Shown: positions 22,785-31,015, numbered from the stretch's first letter. The stretch is DNA of 37,868 nt from a bacterium (GCA_021802045.1 JAKABB010000018.1:1-37868), one strand, 5' to 3'. Program-made: numbers and translations. The notes: a model not told the origin generated them from the letters alone.

Positions 22785-24443
22785 TCAGCCGGGCTCGGCC
22801 AGTGCGCGCGCCAGGGCCGCGAGGCTGGCCCGGTGGGGCCGCAGGTAGATCCCGTCCAGGGGGTCGGTGAGGCCGGGCCCCAGCGCCCAGGCCACCAGGG
22901 CCCGCTCCTGGGGCCGCCCCGGCGGCCCCAGCCGCCCCCACAGGTCGGGGCGCTGGGCGGCGACGTCGGAGAGAACCTGCCAGGCCTGGTGGGCGGCGGG
23001 GTCGCGCTGGAGCAGGGCCCGCACCGCCGTCGGCGCCGGCAGGAGGGGGGCCAGGAGGCCCTGGGGCACCACCCCCGCGCGCCGGTAGGCGGACGCCAGG
23101 GGCCCGGCGAAGACGCTGAGGCGGTGGCGGGCCAGGAAGGGCACCCGGCGGCGGAACTGCCACCCGACCGGGAAGACCACCTGGCGCAGCAGCACCGGCG
23201 GGGCGCTGCGGTAGTTGACCACCAGGTCGGCGTCGAAGAGCCGGGCCCGCTGGGCCACCGGCCCGGCCCGCAGGCCGTAGGGCGTGGCGGTGGCCACCTG
23301 CAGCACCACCAGGGCCGCGGTGGCCAGCGCCGGGACGGCGAACCAGGCGGCCCGGCGGCGGAGCCCGCCCGGCCGGCGCAGGCGCAGCACCACCCCCCAG
23401 AGGACGCCGATGAGGACCAGCACCGTGTAGGTGGTGTAGCGGGAGGCGTGGGCCTGGGTGGGGCCGAAGCCGGCCCGGCCCACGGTGGCCAGGGCCGCGA
23501 AGCCCACCCCGAAGATGATCAGCGCCATCGGGGCCCGCCGGGGGCCGTGGATGCCCCCGGTGGCCAGCCAGTCGGCGACCACGATCGCCGCCAGCGCGAG
23601 CAGCGCGCCGCCGCACAGGGTCCCCCAGGTCGGCAGCGGGACGATCGCCCCCAGCAGGGTGAGGAGGTAGGTGGCGGCGCCAAGGGGGTGGTGCAGCGCA
23701 AACCCCACCGCGGGGCCGCCCGTGTGCTGGGGGTTGATGCCCCAGCCGTAGCCGGCGGTGGTCAGGAGGGCGGCGCCGATCCAGGCCGTCCGGACCCCGC
23801 CGCGCACCCCCCGCCCGAGCACGTAGGCCAGGCCGGCCGGCCACACCAGCAGGCCCTGGAGGGAGGAGTAGGAGGCGACCACGGCGGCGAGGACGGCGAC
23901 CGCGACCCATCCGGGTGACCGTTCGGCCCGCTCCAGGGCCAGCAGGGCCAGCAGGAACGCCAGCAGGATCATGTACCAGGCGATCTGGAAGCCCTGCAGC
24001 GCGCTGAGGTCCTGGACCAGGGTGAAGAGCAGCCAGGCCATGGGCACCAGGGCCCAGCGCGAGCCCGGCCCATGACGCAGGAAGAGCCGGGCCAGGGCGA
24101 GGTAGGCCACAACCAGGCAGATGACGCTGGCCGCCATCTCGACGCGGGTGTCGAAGCGGGTGATCCCGGCCAGGCCGATCATGACCAGGTTGGGGAAGAG
24201 CATGCGGTTCTGGTTGTGCTGGGCCCAGAGGGCGGTCCATCCGAGCCGCCCGCCGCCCTGGAGCTGGAGCAGGCGGACGACGTGCCACTGGTCCCAGAAC
24301 ACGGTGTTGACCCCGTACGCCCACACGTACCAGGCGTACAGGGCGATGGGAACGGCCACCAGGGGCGCGACCACCAGCCACGTCGCCGCCGTGCGCGCCC
24401 GCCGACGTCCTCGGGGCGTGGCGGGGGCCCGGTCCAGCGTCAC
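22785..24443 (-). CDS. Polytopic membrane protein, GT-C-like, coupled to an FrhB-like gene
   Basis: A 552-residue protein with about ten hydrophobic segments in residues 18-390, then a soluble C-terminal part of about 160 residues. After the first membrane segment comes an extracytoplasmic loop with VFWDQWHVVRLLQL and WAQHNQNRMLFPNLV. Acidic and His residues in the first large loop are the layout of GT-C glycosyltransferases that use polyprenyl-phosphate sugars. A second motif-rich loop reads GFGPTQAHASRYTTYTV. GTG 24443 overlaps the stop of the FrhB-like gene as GTGA, so the two proteins are probably made together. A role in surface glycan assembly fits the neighbourhood, but the family is not recognised with certainty. 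Confidence 0.75.
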   Translation of the reverse strand: MTLDRAPATPRGRRRARTAATWLVVAPLVAVPIALYAWYVWAYGVNTVFWDQWHVVRLLQLQGGGRLGWTALWAQHNQNRMLFPNLVMIGLAGITRFDTRVEMAASVICLVVAYLALARLFLRHGPGSRWALVPMAWLLFTLVQDLSALQGFQIAWYMILLAFLLALLALERAERSPGWVAVAVLAAVVASYSSLQGLLVWPAGLAYVLGRGVRGGVRTAWIGAALLTTAGYGWGINPQHTGGPAVGFALHHPLGAATYLLTLLGAIVPLPTWGTLCGGALLALAAIVVADWLATGGIHGPRRAPMALIIFGVGFAALATVGRAGFGPTQAHASRYTTYTVLVLIGVLWGVVLRLRRPGGLRRRAAWFAVPALATAALVVLQVATATPYGLRAGPVAQRARLFDADLVVNYRSAPPVLLRQVVFPVGWQFRRRVPFLARHRLSVFAGPLASAYRRAGVVPQGLLAPLLPAPTAVRALLQRDPAAHQAWQVLSDVAAQRPDLWGRLGPPGRPQERALVAWALGPGLTDPLDGIYLRPHRASLAALARALAEPG

Positions 24444-25720
24444 ACGGAGTGGGGGGCGGTCTCGCCGGGCTCCAGCGACGCGCGCGAGGCGAGCCCGTCC
24501 GGGGGGGCCGCCGGGACCGGGTCCAGCATCGCGGTCCCCGCGTAGCCGGTGGGTTGCGGGACGGCCATCCGGGCCAGCTGGCGCGCCGGGCGCAGGCGCT
24601 GGGTCCGGGCCAGGCGGGTCATGACCTGGAAGGCGCTGGGGAAGGCGCTGGTGGGGCGGGCCTCGAGCCGGCCCTCCTGGAGCATGGCGCTCACCCAGGC
24701 CTGGCCCATCTCGCTGCGGAGCAGGGTGATGGTCCAGCCCTCCAGCCCCAGGCCTCCGGCGGCCAGGTCGGCCCACTCCGCGGCGAAGTCCGGGCACCAG
24801 TGGCACTGGGCTCGGGCCGTGGGCCGGGCCTCCTTCAGGGGGATCTCGATCACCCCGTCCTCCCCGAGGCGGGCGCTGCTGCCCTCGACCGGGCCCCGGC
24901 CCAGGTGGCCGCGATCGGCCTGGTCGGTGTACACCAGGATCTTGCCCTTGACGTTGAACTTGCGGATCTGGGCCAGGTCGAGGCCGAGGCGGTCGGTGAG
25001 CAGGCCCTCCAGGAACTGGGACTCGTCGAAGGTCTCGCTGCACATGAGGCCGATGGTGAAGACCACCGACCGGAACTTCTTCAGCCGCCGCCACTGGCTC
25101 TTGATCGCGCCACTGACCTGGCACGGGACGCCCACCAGGGCCAGGCGCCGGTCCGGCGCGGCCTCCGCCAGGGCCAGCAGGTTGGTGGAGTAGGTGTAGT
25201 AGGAGCCGGCGCAGGCCAGGACCTGCTCTGGGGTGTCGACCAGGGTGGGCTGGGCGTGCCAGGGGCGGCCGGGCACCGGCCCCGCCACCACCGCCCCGTC
25301 GATGCGGCCCGTCTCCAGGGCCCAGCAGAGCAGCCCGGAGACCAGGCCGCCGTCCTGCCCGGCGGCGCGGGCGCGGAGGTCCTGGGCCCGCAGGGCCAGG
25401 TCCTGGCGCCAGATGCCGGCCAGCTCCTCGGGGGCCCGGGGCCGGCCGAACCGCTCCTGCTCGATGGCGGCGACGTCGAGGTGGAAGCGGTGGCAGGCCC
25501 GCACGCAGGCGTCGCAGCCGGCCTGGCCGAAGCGGCAGTCCTCGGGGCCGGAGGGCTGGTCCAGCTGCAGGGGGCGCGTGTCCTGGTAGCCGAGGACCTT
25601 GCGCGGGCAGGCCACCACGCAGGCGGCGCAGCCGCTGCAGAGGTCGGTGCGGACCACCTCGGTGAAGAGCTGCTGCCAGTGGGGCTTGGGGGTGGCGGGC
25701 ACCCGCCAATAGTGCCGCAC
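24440..25720 (-). CDS. FrhB-like coenzyme F420-dependent Fe-S flavoprotein
   Basis: A 426-residue member of the coenzyme F420 hydrogenase/dehydrogenase beta-subunit family, which moves electrons between F420H2, FAD and Fe-S clusters. A 4Fe-4S ferredoxin motif (CSGCAACVVACP, about residues 29-40) is followed by a second set of cysteines (CRFGQAGCDACVRACHR). The FrhB body has GAVVAGP, YYTYSTNLLALAEA, LVGVPCQVSGAIKSQW and QCHWCPDFAAEWAD. GTG 25720 was chosen; GTG 25702 is possible. It overlaps the downstream membrane protein gene and diverges from cofD, which makes the cofactor. FrhB homologues also occur in polysaccharide clusters of bacteria; the GT genes around it fit that setting. The substrate is unknown. 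Confidence 0.88.
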   Translation of the reverse strand: MRHYWRVPATPKPHWQQLFTEVVRTDLCSGCAACVVACPRKVLGYQDTRPLQLDQPSGPEDCRFGQAGCDACVRACHRFHLDVAAIEQERFGRPRAPEELAGIWRQDLALRAQDLRARAAGQDGGLVSGLLCWALETGRIDGAVVAGPVPGRPWHAQPTLVDTPEQVLACAGSYYTYSTNLLALAEAAPDRRLALVGVPCQVSGAIKSQWRRLKKFRSVVFTIGLMCSETFDESQFLEGLLTDRLGLDLAQIRKFNVKGKILVYTDQADRGHLGRGPVEGSSARLGEDGVIEIPLKEARPTARAQCHWCPDFAAEWADLAAGGLGLEGWTITLLRSEMGQAWVSAMLQEGRLEARPTSAFPSAFQVMTRLARTQRLRPARQLARMAVPQPTGYAGTAMLDPVPAAPPDGLASRASLEPGETAPHSV

Positions 25721-25754
25721 TGGGGCCTGCGGGCGCGGGGGCGGCCCGGGCTGC

Positions 25755-25760
25755 GATGCT
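25755..25760 (+). promoter_or_regulatory. GATGCT box, leaderless start of cofD
   Basis: TGC-GATGCT ends 6 nt before GTG 25767. It has the same spacing as the TAnnCT boxes, with G in place of the first T. Confidence 0.5.
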
Positions 25761-25766
25761 GCCGGG

Positions 25767-26705
25767 GTGGAGGAGGGCGCGCCGATCGTGGTCCTGGCCG
25801 GCGGGGTGGGTGCGGCCCGCTTCCTCCGGGGCCTGGTGGCCGCCGTCCCGGGGACCGAGATCACGGTGATCGGCAACACCGGCGACGACCTGGAGGTCCA
25901 CGGCCTCCACGTGAGCCCGGATCTGGACACGGTCACCTACACCCTGGCCGGCCTGGCCGATCTGGAGCGCGGCTGGGGCCTGGCCGGGGAGAGCTGGGCG
26001 GTCCTGGGGGGGCTGGGGCGGCTCGGGGCCGACACCTGGTTCCAGCTCGGGGACCGGGACCTGGCCACCCATCTGTGGCGCACCGAGCAGCTGCGCCGGG
26101 GACGGCCGCTGTCGGCGGCGACCGCCGCCCTGGCCGAGCGGCTGGGACTCCCGGTGCGCCTCCTGCCCATGACCGACCAGCCGGTGACGACCCGGGTCCA
26201 CACCGTCGACGGCCGCGACCTCCACATCCAGGAGTTCTTCGTCCGGGAGCGCTGCCGGCCGGCCATCGCCCACGTCGAGTACCAAGGGATCGAGGCGGCC
26301 GGCCCCGGGCCCGGGGTGCTGGCGGCGCTGGCGGCGGCGGCGGTGGTGGTCCTGGCCCCCAGCAACCCCATCATGTCCCTGGGGCCGATCCTGGCCCTGC
26401 CCGGGGTGCGGGCGGCGGTGGCGGCCGCCCGTCGCACGGTGGCGATCAGCCCGATCATCGCCGGCAAGGCGCTGAAGGGCCCGGCGACCGCGATGATGGC
26501 GGCCGCCGGCGTGGCCCCGACCGTGGTGGGGATCGCCCAGCTCTACCGCGACTGCGTGCAGGCCCTGGTCCTGGACGAAGCCGATGCCGCCCTGTCCGGG
26601 GCGGTGGCGTCCCAGGGGGTGCGACCGGTGGTCACGGACACCCTGATGGTCGACCTGGCCGCCGCGACCCGGCTGGCCCGGGTGGCGCTGGAGGCGGCCG
26701 CCTGA
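25767..26705 (+). CDS. cofD: CofD/FbiA, phospholactate transferase of F420 biosynthesis
   Basis: Transfers the activated 2-phospholactate or phosphoenolpyruvate moiety to Fo to give F420-0 or its dehydro form. The 312-residue protein has the family hallmarks: VVLAGGVGAARFLRGL at the N-terminus, VIGNTGDDLEVHGLHVSPDLDTV, RGRPLSAATAALAERLG, PMTDQPVTTRVHT, LAPSNPIMSLGPIL and ISPIIAGKALKGPA. Length is standard. GTG 25767 directly follows a -10-like box. It diverges from the FrhB-like F420 enzyme. cofC and cofE lie 2.2 kb further on the same strand, separated by two glycosyltransferase genes on the other strand. Confidence 0.96.
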   Translation: MEEGAPIVVLAGGVGAARFLRGLVAAVPGTEITVIGNTGDDLEVHGLHVSPDLDTVTYTLAGLADLERGWGLAGESWAVLGGLGRLGADTWFQLGDRDLATHLWRTEQLRRGRPLSAATAALAERLGLPVRLLPMTDQPVTTRVHTVDGRDLHIQEFFVRERCRPAIAHVEYQGIEAAGPGPGVLAALAAAAVVVLAPSNPIMSLGPILALPGVRAAVAAARRTVAISPIIAGKALKGPATAMMAAAGVAPTVVGIAQLYRDCVQALVLDEADAALSGAVASQGVRPVVTDTLMVDLAAATRLARVALEAAA

Positions 26706-26729
26706 ACGCGGCCGCCCCGGGTGCCGGCG

Positions 26730-27800
26730 TCAGGCCTCCTCCGGCAGCCGCGAGCGGGTCAGGCGGCGCAGGAGGCGGGTGATGCGCCAGCTGCGCGACC
26801 CCAGGATGGCGTTGCGCTCGGCGCGCAGCGCGGCCAGCTCGCCGCCGTAGGCCGCCGCCGCCCGCTCCAGCTGGTCGACTCGGGCCAGGGCCTCGGCCAG
26901 ACGGACCTCGGCGGCCTGGTGCCGCTGGTGGAGGTCGGCCAACTCGTGGGCCGGGACCCGCAGGAGCCGGTCGCGGCCGCGGGCCAGCAGGAGGGCCTCG
27001 GTCCTCCGCCAGAGGGCGCGGTCGGTGGTGATGGCCTGCTGCCCACCGTCCCGGGTGCGGTACTCGGCCACCGGCACCGGGACGAACGCCCCGCGCCAGT
27101 CGGCCGCCAGGGCCTGCAGGAAGGCCCAGTCCTCCAGCACCGGCAGGCACTCGTCCCACCGCAGTCCCGCTCGCTCGATGTCGGCCCGCCGCAGGACCAT
27201 GGTGCAGGGCGGGATGAAGTTCTCGTAGGCCAGGCGGGCCACCTCGAAGGCCATGGCGAACTCGTCGCCCCTGCGCTCGAAGAGGAAGCCCTGAGGGGTG
27301 GCCCGTCCGTGCACCCGCCGGCCGATCCCGTAGGCCAGGGTCAGCTCGCGATGGGCCCGCAGGTGGCCGACCAGGGTGGTGGCGAAGAGCGGGTAGTAGA
27401 CGTCGTCGTCGTCGAGGACGCCGAGGAACTCGGCCGTGGCCTCCTCCAGGCCGCGGTTGAGCGGGACCGCCGGGCCACCGCCCTCGGGCACGGGCACGAC
27501 CACGGCCTGCAGCAGGCCCTCCAGGCGCGCGACCAGGGCCTGGACCGCGGCCAGGTAGGTGGTGTCGGGGGTGTGCACCATCACCAGGGCCCGGACCCCC
27601 GGGTGCTGCTGGCCGGCCAGGGAGTAGAGGGCGTCCACCAGGTAGGGCAGACGGCCGGGGACGGTGCGCACGATCACGTCGAGCCGGCCGTCACCGGGGG
27701 CCGTCTCGGGCGGGGCCGTACCCGGGCTCGGCCCGGGGACGGCGGCGGGCGGACCGGGCCCGCCGGTGGCCCGGAGCCCCGGCTCGGCGCGGGTCACCAC
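26730..27800 (-). CDS. Glycosyltransferase family 2 with C-terminal coiled coil
   Basis: A 356-residue GT-A fold enzyme that should add a sugar from a nucleotide donor to a surface glycan. RLDVIVRTVPGRLPYLVDAL begins the catalytic domain near residue 39, the metal-binding acidic triad is in GVLDDDDVYYP (about 147-157), and VLEDWAFLQALA carries the catalytic ED. From about residue 285 a heptad-rich helix (AEVRLAEALARVDQLERAAA) leads to RNAILGSRSWRITRLLRRL, a tail common in O-antigen-type glycosyltransferases. GTG 27800 is followed by an in-frame GTG at 27797; the exact start is uncertain, and the Pro-rich first 35 residues may be non-essential. It follows another glycosyltransferase gene by 81 bp on the same strand. 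Confidence 0.9.
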   Translation of the reverse strand: MVTRAEPGLRATGGPGPPAAVPGPSPGTAPPETAPGDGRLDVIVRTVPGRLPYLVDALYSLAGQQHPGVRALVMVHTPDTTYLAAVQALVARLEGLLQAVVVPVPEGGGPAVPLNRGLEEATAEFLGVLDDDDVYYPLFATTLVGHLRAHRELTLAYGIGRRVHGRATPQGFLFERRGDEFAMAFEVARLAYENFIPPCTMVLRRADIERAGLRWDECLPVLEDWAFLQALAADWRGAFVPVPVAEYRTRDGGQQAITTDRALWRRTEALLLARGRDRLLRVPAHELADLHQRHQAAEVRLAEALARVDQLERAAAAYGGELAALRAERNAILGSRSWRITRLLRRLTRSRLPEEA

Positions 27801-27881
27801 CGGGCCGCGGCGCCCGAGCCGCCAAGCCGGGCCCTGCCGGGTGCCGAGCGGTCGCTCACGGACGGGCGGCGGGGGCAGGGG

Positions 27882-28802
27882 TCACCAGCGGGTGGGCGCA
27901 TAGTTCCCATCGGCGGTGAGGACCAGGCGGGGGTGGTCGGGGTGGGGGTGCACCGTGGCCGGCAGCCTGGTGAACGCCTGCAGCAGGTCCGACGCCTCCG
28001 GCTCGGGCAGCCGGCGCCGCATCAGGGCCACCCCGTCGGCGAGGGCGTCCGCCCCGAAGAACTTGCGGCGCAGGTAGAGGTGCCCGATCCAGCTCTGGCG
28101 CACCTCGACGGCCACGTCCTTGCCGGCCGCGTTCTCGCGGGTGAGGTGGGCGCACTTGGCGGTCGGGACGTAAAGGCAGCTCCGCCCCCGCAGCCACACC
28201 CGCCAGCTGAGGTCGACGTCCTCGCAGTAAAGGAAGAGGGCGGGGTCAAAGCCCCCCAGCTCGAGGAAGAGGGCACGGGGGACCAGCAGGCAGGTGGCGG
28301 CGCACCAGTTGGTGTGGCCGGTGGTGGGGTCGTAGGCCTTGGGGTGCTCGATGGGGAACTGGGCCGCCTCCAGCAGCCCCGCCTCGGGGTGGGCGGCGGC
28401 GGCCGCCAGCAGGCGGGTGAGGCAGTTGTAGAAGGGCAGGGTGTCGGGGTTGAGCAGGAGCAGGTACGGCGCCGCCGGGCCGGCGGCGGCGAGGCGGTTG
28501 TGGGCGGCGCCGAAGCCGATGTTGCCCTCGGGGGCCTCCACCACGGTGTGGGGGAAGCGCGGCCGGGCCTGGCGGATCACCTCGGCGCTGCCGTCACCGG
28601 GCGCGTTGTCCCAGAACGCCACCTCGAACGGCGCCGGTCCCGGCTCCAGCTGGTTCAGGGCCGCGACCAGGCCGGGCAGCCATTGCTGGGAGTGGTACAG
28701 CACCACCTGGATGACGGTGCCGACCCGCGCCTCGCCGGAGGGGCCGGATCCGACCGGACACGGGGCCGCGGCCCCGCGGGCTGGTCCCCCCTGGCCACGC
28801 AT
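27882..28802 (-). CDS. Glycosyltransferase family 2 (rhamnosyltransferase-like)
   Basis: A 306-residue GT2 enzyme. The domain opens with IQVVLYHSQQWLPGLVAAL and EVAFWDNAPGDGS. EGNIGFGAAHNRL, YLLLLNPDT with the metal-binding Asp, CAATCLLVPRALFLELGGFD and FLYCEDVDLSWRVWLRG give the typical WbbL/rhamnosyltransferase order. ATG 28802 lies 9 nt after a TAGAAT box on the minus strand, the leaderless arrangement, and diverges from cofC. A basic and Gly-rich N-terminal stretch of about 28 residues precedes the fold. It probably heads a two-gene glycan operon. The donor sugar cannot be told. Confidence 0.92.
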   Translation of the reverse strand: MRGQGGPARGAAAPCPVGSGPSGEARVGTVIQVVLYHSQQWLPGLVAALNQLEPGPAPFEVAFWDNAPGDGSAEVIRQARPRFPHTVVEAPEGNIGFGAAHNRLAAAGPAAPYLLLLNPDTLPFYNCLTRLLAAAAAHPEAGLLEAAQFPIEHPKAYDPTTGHTNWCAATCLLVPRALFLELGGFDPALFLYCEDVDLSWRVWLRGRSCLYVPTAKCAHLTRENAAGKDVAVEVRQSWIGHLYLRRKFFGADALADGVALMRRRLPEPEASDLLQAFTRLPATVHPHPDHPRLVLTADGNYAPTRW

Positions 28803-28811
28803 GATCTGGCG

Positions 28812-28817
28812 ATTCTA
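28812..28817 (-). promoter_or_regulatory. TAGAAT -10 box, leaderless start of glycosyltransferase
   Basis: TAGAAT on the minus strand, 9 nt before ATG 28802. Divergent from the cofC box 40 bp away. Confidence 0.6.
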
Positions 28818-28851
28818 ACGAGATGCGCGGATGGTGTGGCCCTGGCTCCGG

Positions 28852-28857
28852 TACCCT
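28852..28857 (+). promoter_or_regulatory. TACCCT -10 box, leaderless start of cofC
   Basis: TACCCT ends 6 nt before GTG 28864. It is the same hexamer as at the transglycosylase gene. Confidence 0.6.
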
Positions 28858-28863
28858 CAACCG

Positions 28864-29535
28864 GTGTCCGTTCGCGGGTCCGCCGTCGCGCTCGTGATCC
28901 CGGTCAAGCCGCTGCAGGGCGCCAAGCAGCGGTTGGCCGGCGTGCTCAGCGCCGCCGACCGGCGGGTGCTGGGGCTGGCGTTGGCGGCGGGGACGGTCCG
29001 CTGCGCGGCGGCGACCTGGCCCCCGGCCTCGCTGGTCCTGGTCGGGGATGACCCCGAGGTGGGTCGCCTGGCCGGTCGGGTGGGGGCGGCGTGGCTGGCG
29101 GACGCGGGCGCCGGCCAGTCCCCGGCGGTGCGGCTGGGGTTCGACTGGGCCCTGGCGAGGGGGGCCCAGGTGGTCGCCACCGCCGCCGCCGACCTGCCGG
29201 AGGTCACTCCCGCCGACCTCGGGCACCTCCTGGCCATCGCCCGGGCGGCGGACGGCCCCGGGCTGTGGCTGGCGCCGGACGCCGCCGGGACGGGGACCAA
29301 CGCCCTGGTCCTGCGGCCCCCGGTGGCCGACGTGCTGCGCTTCGGGCCGGACTCGCTGGCCCGCCACCGGGCGGCGGCGGCGGTCCTGGGGCTCCCGGTC
29401 CACCTCGTGGACCGCCCCGGCCTGCGGCGGGACTGCGACCGGCTGGAGGACGTGGAGGCGCTGCGGGCCCTCCCGCCCCGCAGCGCCGCCCACCACCTGC
29501 TCCAGGGCCTGGCCGAGCGGGTCGGCCCCCGGTGA
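28864..29535 (+). CDS. cofC: CofC/FbiD, guanylyltransferase of F420 biosynthesis
   Basis: Activates 2-phospholactate or phosphoenolpyruvate with GTP for CofD. The 223-residue MobA-like nucleotidyltransferase has LVIPVKPLQGAKQRLAGVL at the N-terminus, VGDDPEVGRLA, the DLPEVTPADLGHLL segment, DAAGTGTNALVLRPP and FGPDSLARH, the family order. GTG 28864 is set by the TACCCT box 6 nt upstream; an earlier in-frame ATG at 28831 lies upstream of that box. It overlaps cofE as GTGA, so the two are translationally coupled. Whether the substrate is phospholactate or PEP cannot be judged by eye. Confidence 0.95.
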   Translation: MSVRGSAVALVIPVKPLQGAKQRLAGVLSAADRRVLGLALAAGTVRCAAATWPPASLVLVGDDPEVGRLAGRVGAAWLADAGAGQSPAVRLGFDWALARGAQVVATAAADLPEVTPADLGHLLAIARAADGPGLWLAPDAAGTGTNALVLRPPVADVLRFGPDSLARHRAAAAVLGLPVHLVDRPGLRRDCDRLEDVEALRALPPRSAAHHLLQGLAERVGPR

Positions 29536-30305
29536 TCTCCGGCTTCACCGCCGATCGGGTGGAGTGCTGGGCGGTGGAGGGGGTGGGGGAGGCCCACCTC
29601 GGGGACGACCTGGGGTCCATGCTCCGGCCGGCCCTGGAGGCGGCGGGCGGGTTGCGCCCCTGGGACATCGTGGTGGTGACCCACAAGATCGTCTCCAAGG
29701 CCGAAGGCCGGGTGGTCCCCCTGGAGGAGGTCCGGCCCGGGGCTGAGGCCCGGGCCCTGGCGGCCCGGGTGCAGGCTGACCCCCGGCTGGTGGAGGTCAT
29801 CCTCGGCGAGAGCCGGCGGGTGGTGCGGGCAGGGCCCGGAGTGCTGGTGACCGAGACCCGGCACGGGTTGGTGTGCGCCAACGCCGGCGTCGACCGCAGC
29901 AACGTCGGCGGGGGGGAGGTGGTCACCTGCCTGCCGGTGGATCCCGACGGCTCCGCCGCCCGCCTGCGCCGGGCCTGGCTGCCGCTGGTGGGCGCGGGGC
30001 CCCTGGGGGTGATGATCTGCGACACCTTCGGGCGGCCGTTCCGCGAGGGCGGTGTCAACGTGGCCGTGGGGCTGGCCGGGCTACCCGGGCTCAGTGATCA
30101 CCGGGGGATCGTCGACCCCCACGGCTACACCCTGCGGGCCTCGACCCTGGCCAGCGCCGACGAGATCGCCGGCCTGGCCGAGCTGGTGATGGGCAAGGTC
30201 GCGGGCCGGCCGGTGGCCGTCGTCCGCGGCCTGCGCTGGCACGGTCAGGGCCGGGGGGCGTCGGAGCTCCAGCGCGAGGCCGGTCGGGACCTCTTCCGGC
30301 AGTGA
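29532..30305 (+). CDS. cofE: CofE, F420-0:gamma-glutamyl ligase
   Basis: Adds gamma-linked glutamates to F420-0 with GTP. The 257-residue protein shows the CofE order: DIVVVTHKIVSKAEGRVV, ILGESRRVVR, TRHGLVCANAGVDRSN, LPVDPDGSAARLR, GVMICDTFGRPFREGGVNVA, GIVDPHGYTL and ASADEIAGLAELVMGK. It ends near residue 257 with no second flavin domain, so it is the short CofE form and not the FbiB fusion found in mycobacteria. GTG 29532 overlaps the cofC stop. The reduction step carried by FbiB in mycobacteria must be done elsewhere or not needed. Confidence 0.96.
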   Translation: MISGFTADRVECWAVEGVGEAHLGDDLGSMLRPALEAAGGLRPWDIVVVTHKIVSKAEGRVVPLEEVRPGAEARALAARVQADPRLVEVILGESRRVVRAGPGVLVTETRHGLVCANAGVDRSNVGGGEVVTCLPVDPDGSAARLRRAWLPLVGAGPLGVMICDTFGRPFREGGVNVAVGLAGLPGLSDHRGIVDPHGYTLRASTLASADEIAGLAELVMGKVAGRPVAVVRGLRWHGQGRGASELQREAGRDLFRQ

Positions 30306-30324
30306 GGGCCGCCCCGGGAGTTGC

Positions 30325-30330
30325 TACGCT
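30325..30330 (+). promoter_or_regulatory. TGC-TACGCT box, leaderless start of moaD-moaE
   Basis: TACGCT preceded by TTGC, ending 7 nt before GTG 30338. The same TGC-TACGCT string precedes the gene at 36228. Confidence 0.6.
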
Positions 30331-30337
30331 CGGGGCC

Positions 30338-31003
30338 GTGGATCGCCCCGCCTCGATCACCGTGCTGCTCTTCGCCACCCTCCGGGAGCGGGCGGGCCAG
30401 GCGCGGCTGGTGGTGGACCTGCCCGCCGGCGCCGACGCCAGCGCCTGCTGGGATGCCTGCTGCCGGGCCGTGCCGGGGCTGCGGTCGCTGCGGGACGGCC
30501 TGCGGGTCGCCCGCAACCGGGAGTACGTCGGGTGGGACGCCCCGATCGCGAGCGGGGATGAGGTCGCCTTCCTGCCCCCGGTCTCGGGCGGCGCCCCGTC
30601 CCAGGAGCCGTGGATCCACGTGGGGCCGGAGCCGATCGACGTGGACCGGCTGGCCGCCAGCCTGGGCCGGGAGGGGGTCGGGGGCGTGGTCACCTTCGTG
30701 GGCGTCGTCCGCGACCCCGACGATGGACGCCGGGTTCCGGCACTGACCTACGAGGCCTACCTGGCCATGGCCGACTCCGAGTGCCGGGAGATCGCGGCCA
30801 CCGCCTGCCGGCTGACGGGGGCGGTGGGGGTCGCCGTCCAGCACCGGGTGGGGCGGGTGCTGGCCGGGGAGCCGTCGGTGGCGGTGGTGGCCGCGGCGGC
30901 CCACCGGGACGCCGCCTTCGCCGCCTGCCGGCAGGTGATCGACGCGGTCAAGGAGCGCGCCCCGATCTGGAAACGGGCGGAGGGGCCGGAAGGCCCCTGC
31001 TAG
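30338..31003 (+). CDS. MoaD-MoaE fusion, molybdopterin synthase in one chain
   Basis: Converts precursor Z (cPMP) to molybdopterin. Residues 1 to about 86 are MoaD (ubiquitin-like: ITVLLFATLRERAGQARLVV, ending FLPPVSGG). Residues from about 93 are MoaE: PIDVDRLAASL, GVVTFVGVVRDPDDG, LTYEAYLAMADSEC, VQHRVGRVLAGE, AAHRDAAFAACRQVIDAVK and ERAPIWKRAEG with the catalytic Lys. The MoaD GlyGly, which must be a free C-terminus to carry sulfur, is internal, joined to MoaE by a short APSQEP linker. This is the arrangement of mycobacterial MoaX, where cleavage after GlyGly is reported. GTG 30338 is set by the TACGCT box. The TAG stop lies within the next promoter. Confidence 0.93.
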   Translation: MDRPASITVLLFATLRERAGQARLVVDLPAGADASACWDACCRAVPGLRSLRDGLRVARNREYVGWDAPIASGDEVAFLPPVSGGAPSQEPWIHVGPEPIDVDRLAASLGREGVGGVVTFVGVVRDPDDGRRVPALTYEAYLAMADSECREIAATACRLTGAVGVAVQHRVGRVLAGEPSVAVVAAAAHRDAAFAACRQVIDAVKERAPIWKRAEGPEGPC

Positions 31004-31006
31004 ACT
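31001..31006 (+). promoter_or_regulatory. TGC-TAGACT box, leaderless start of the exporter operon
   Basis: TAGACT preceded by CTGC, 9 nt before GTG 31016. Its TAG is also the stop codon of moaD-moaE. Confidence 0.55.
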
Positions 31007-31015
31007 CCACCTGTC

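Noticed and set aside
22785..26285. A continuous 1166-codon minus-strand frame covering three genes
   Set aside because: Only its last 552 codons are a real protein. The rest runs antisense to cofD and out of frame through the FrhB-like gene.
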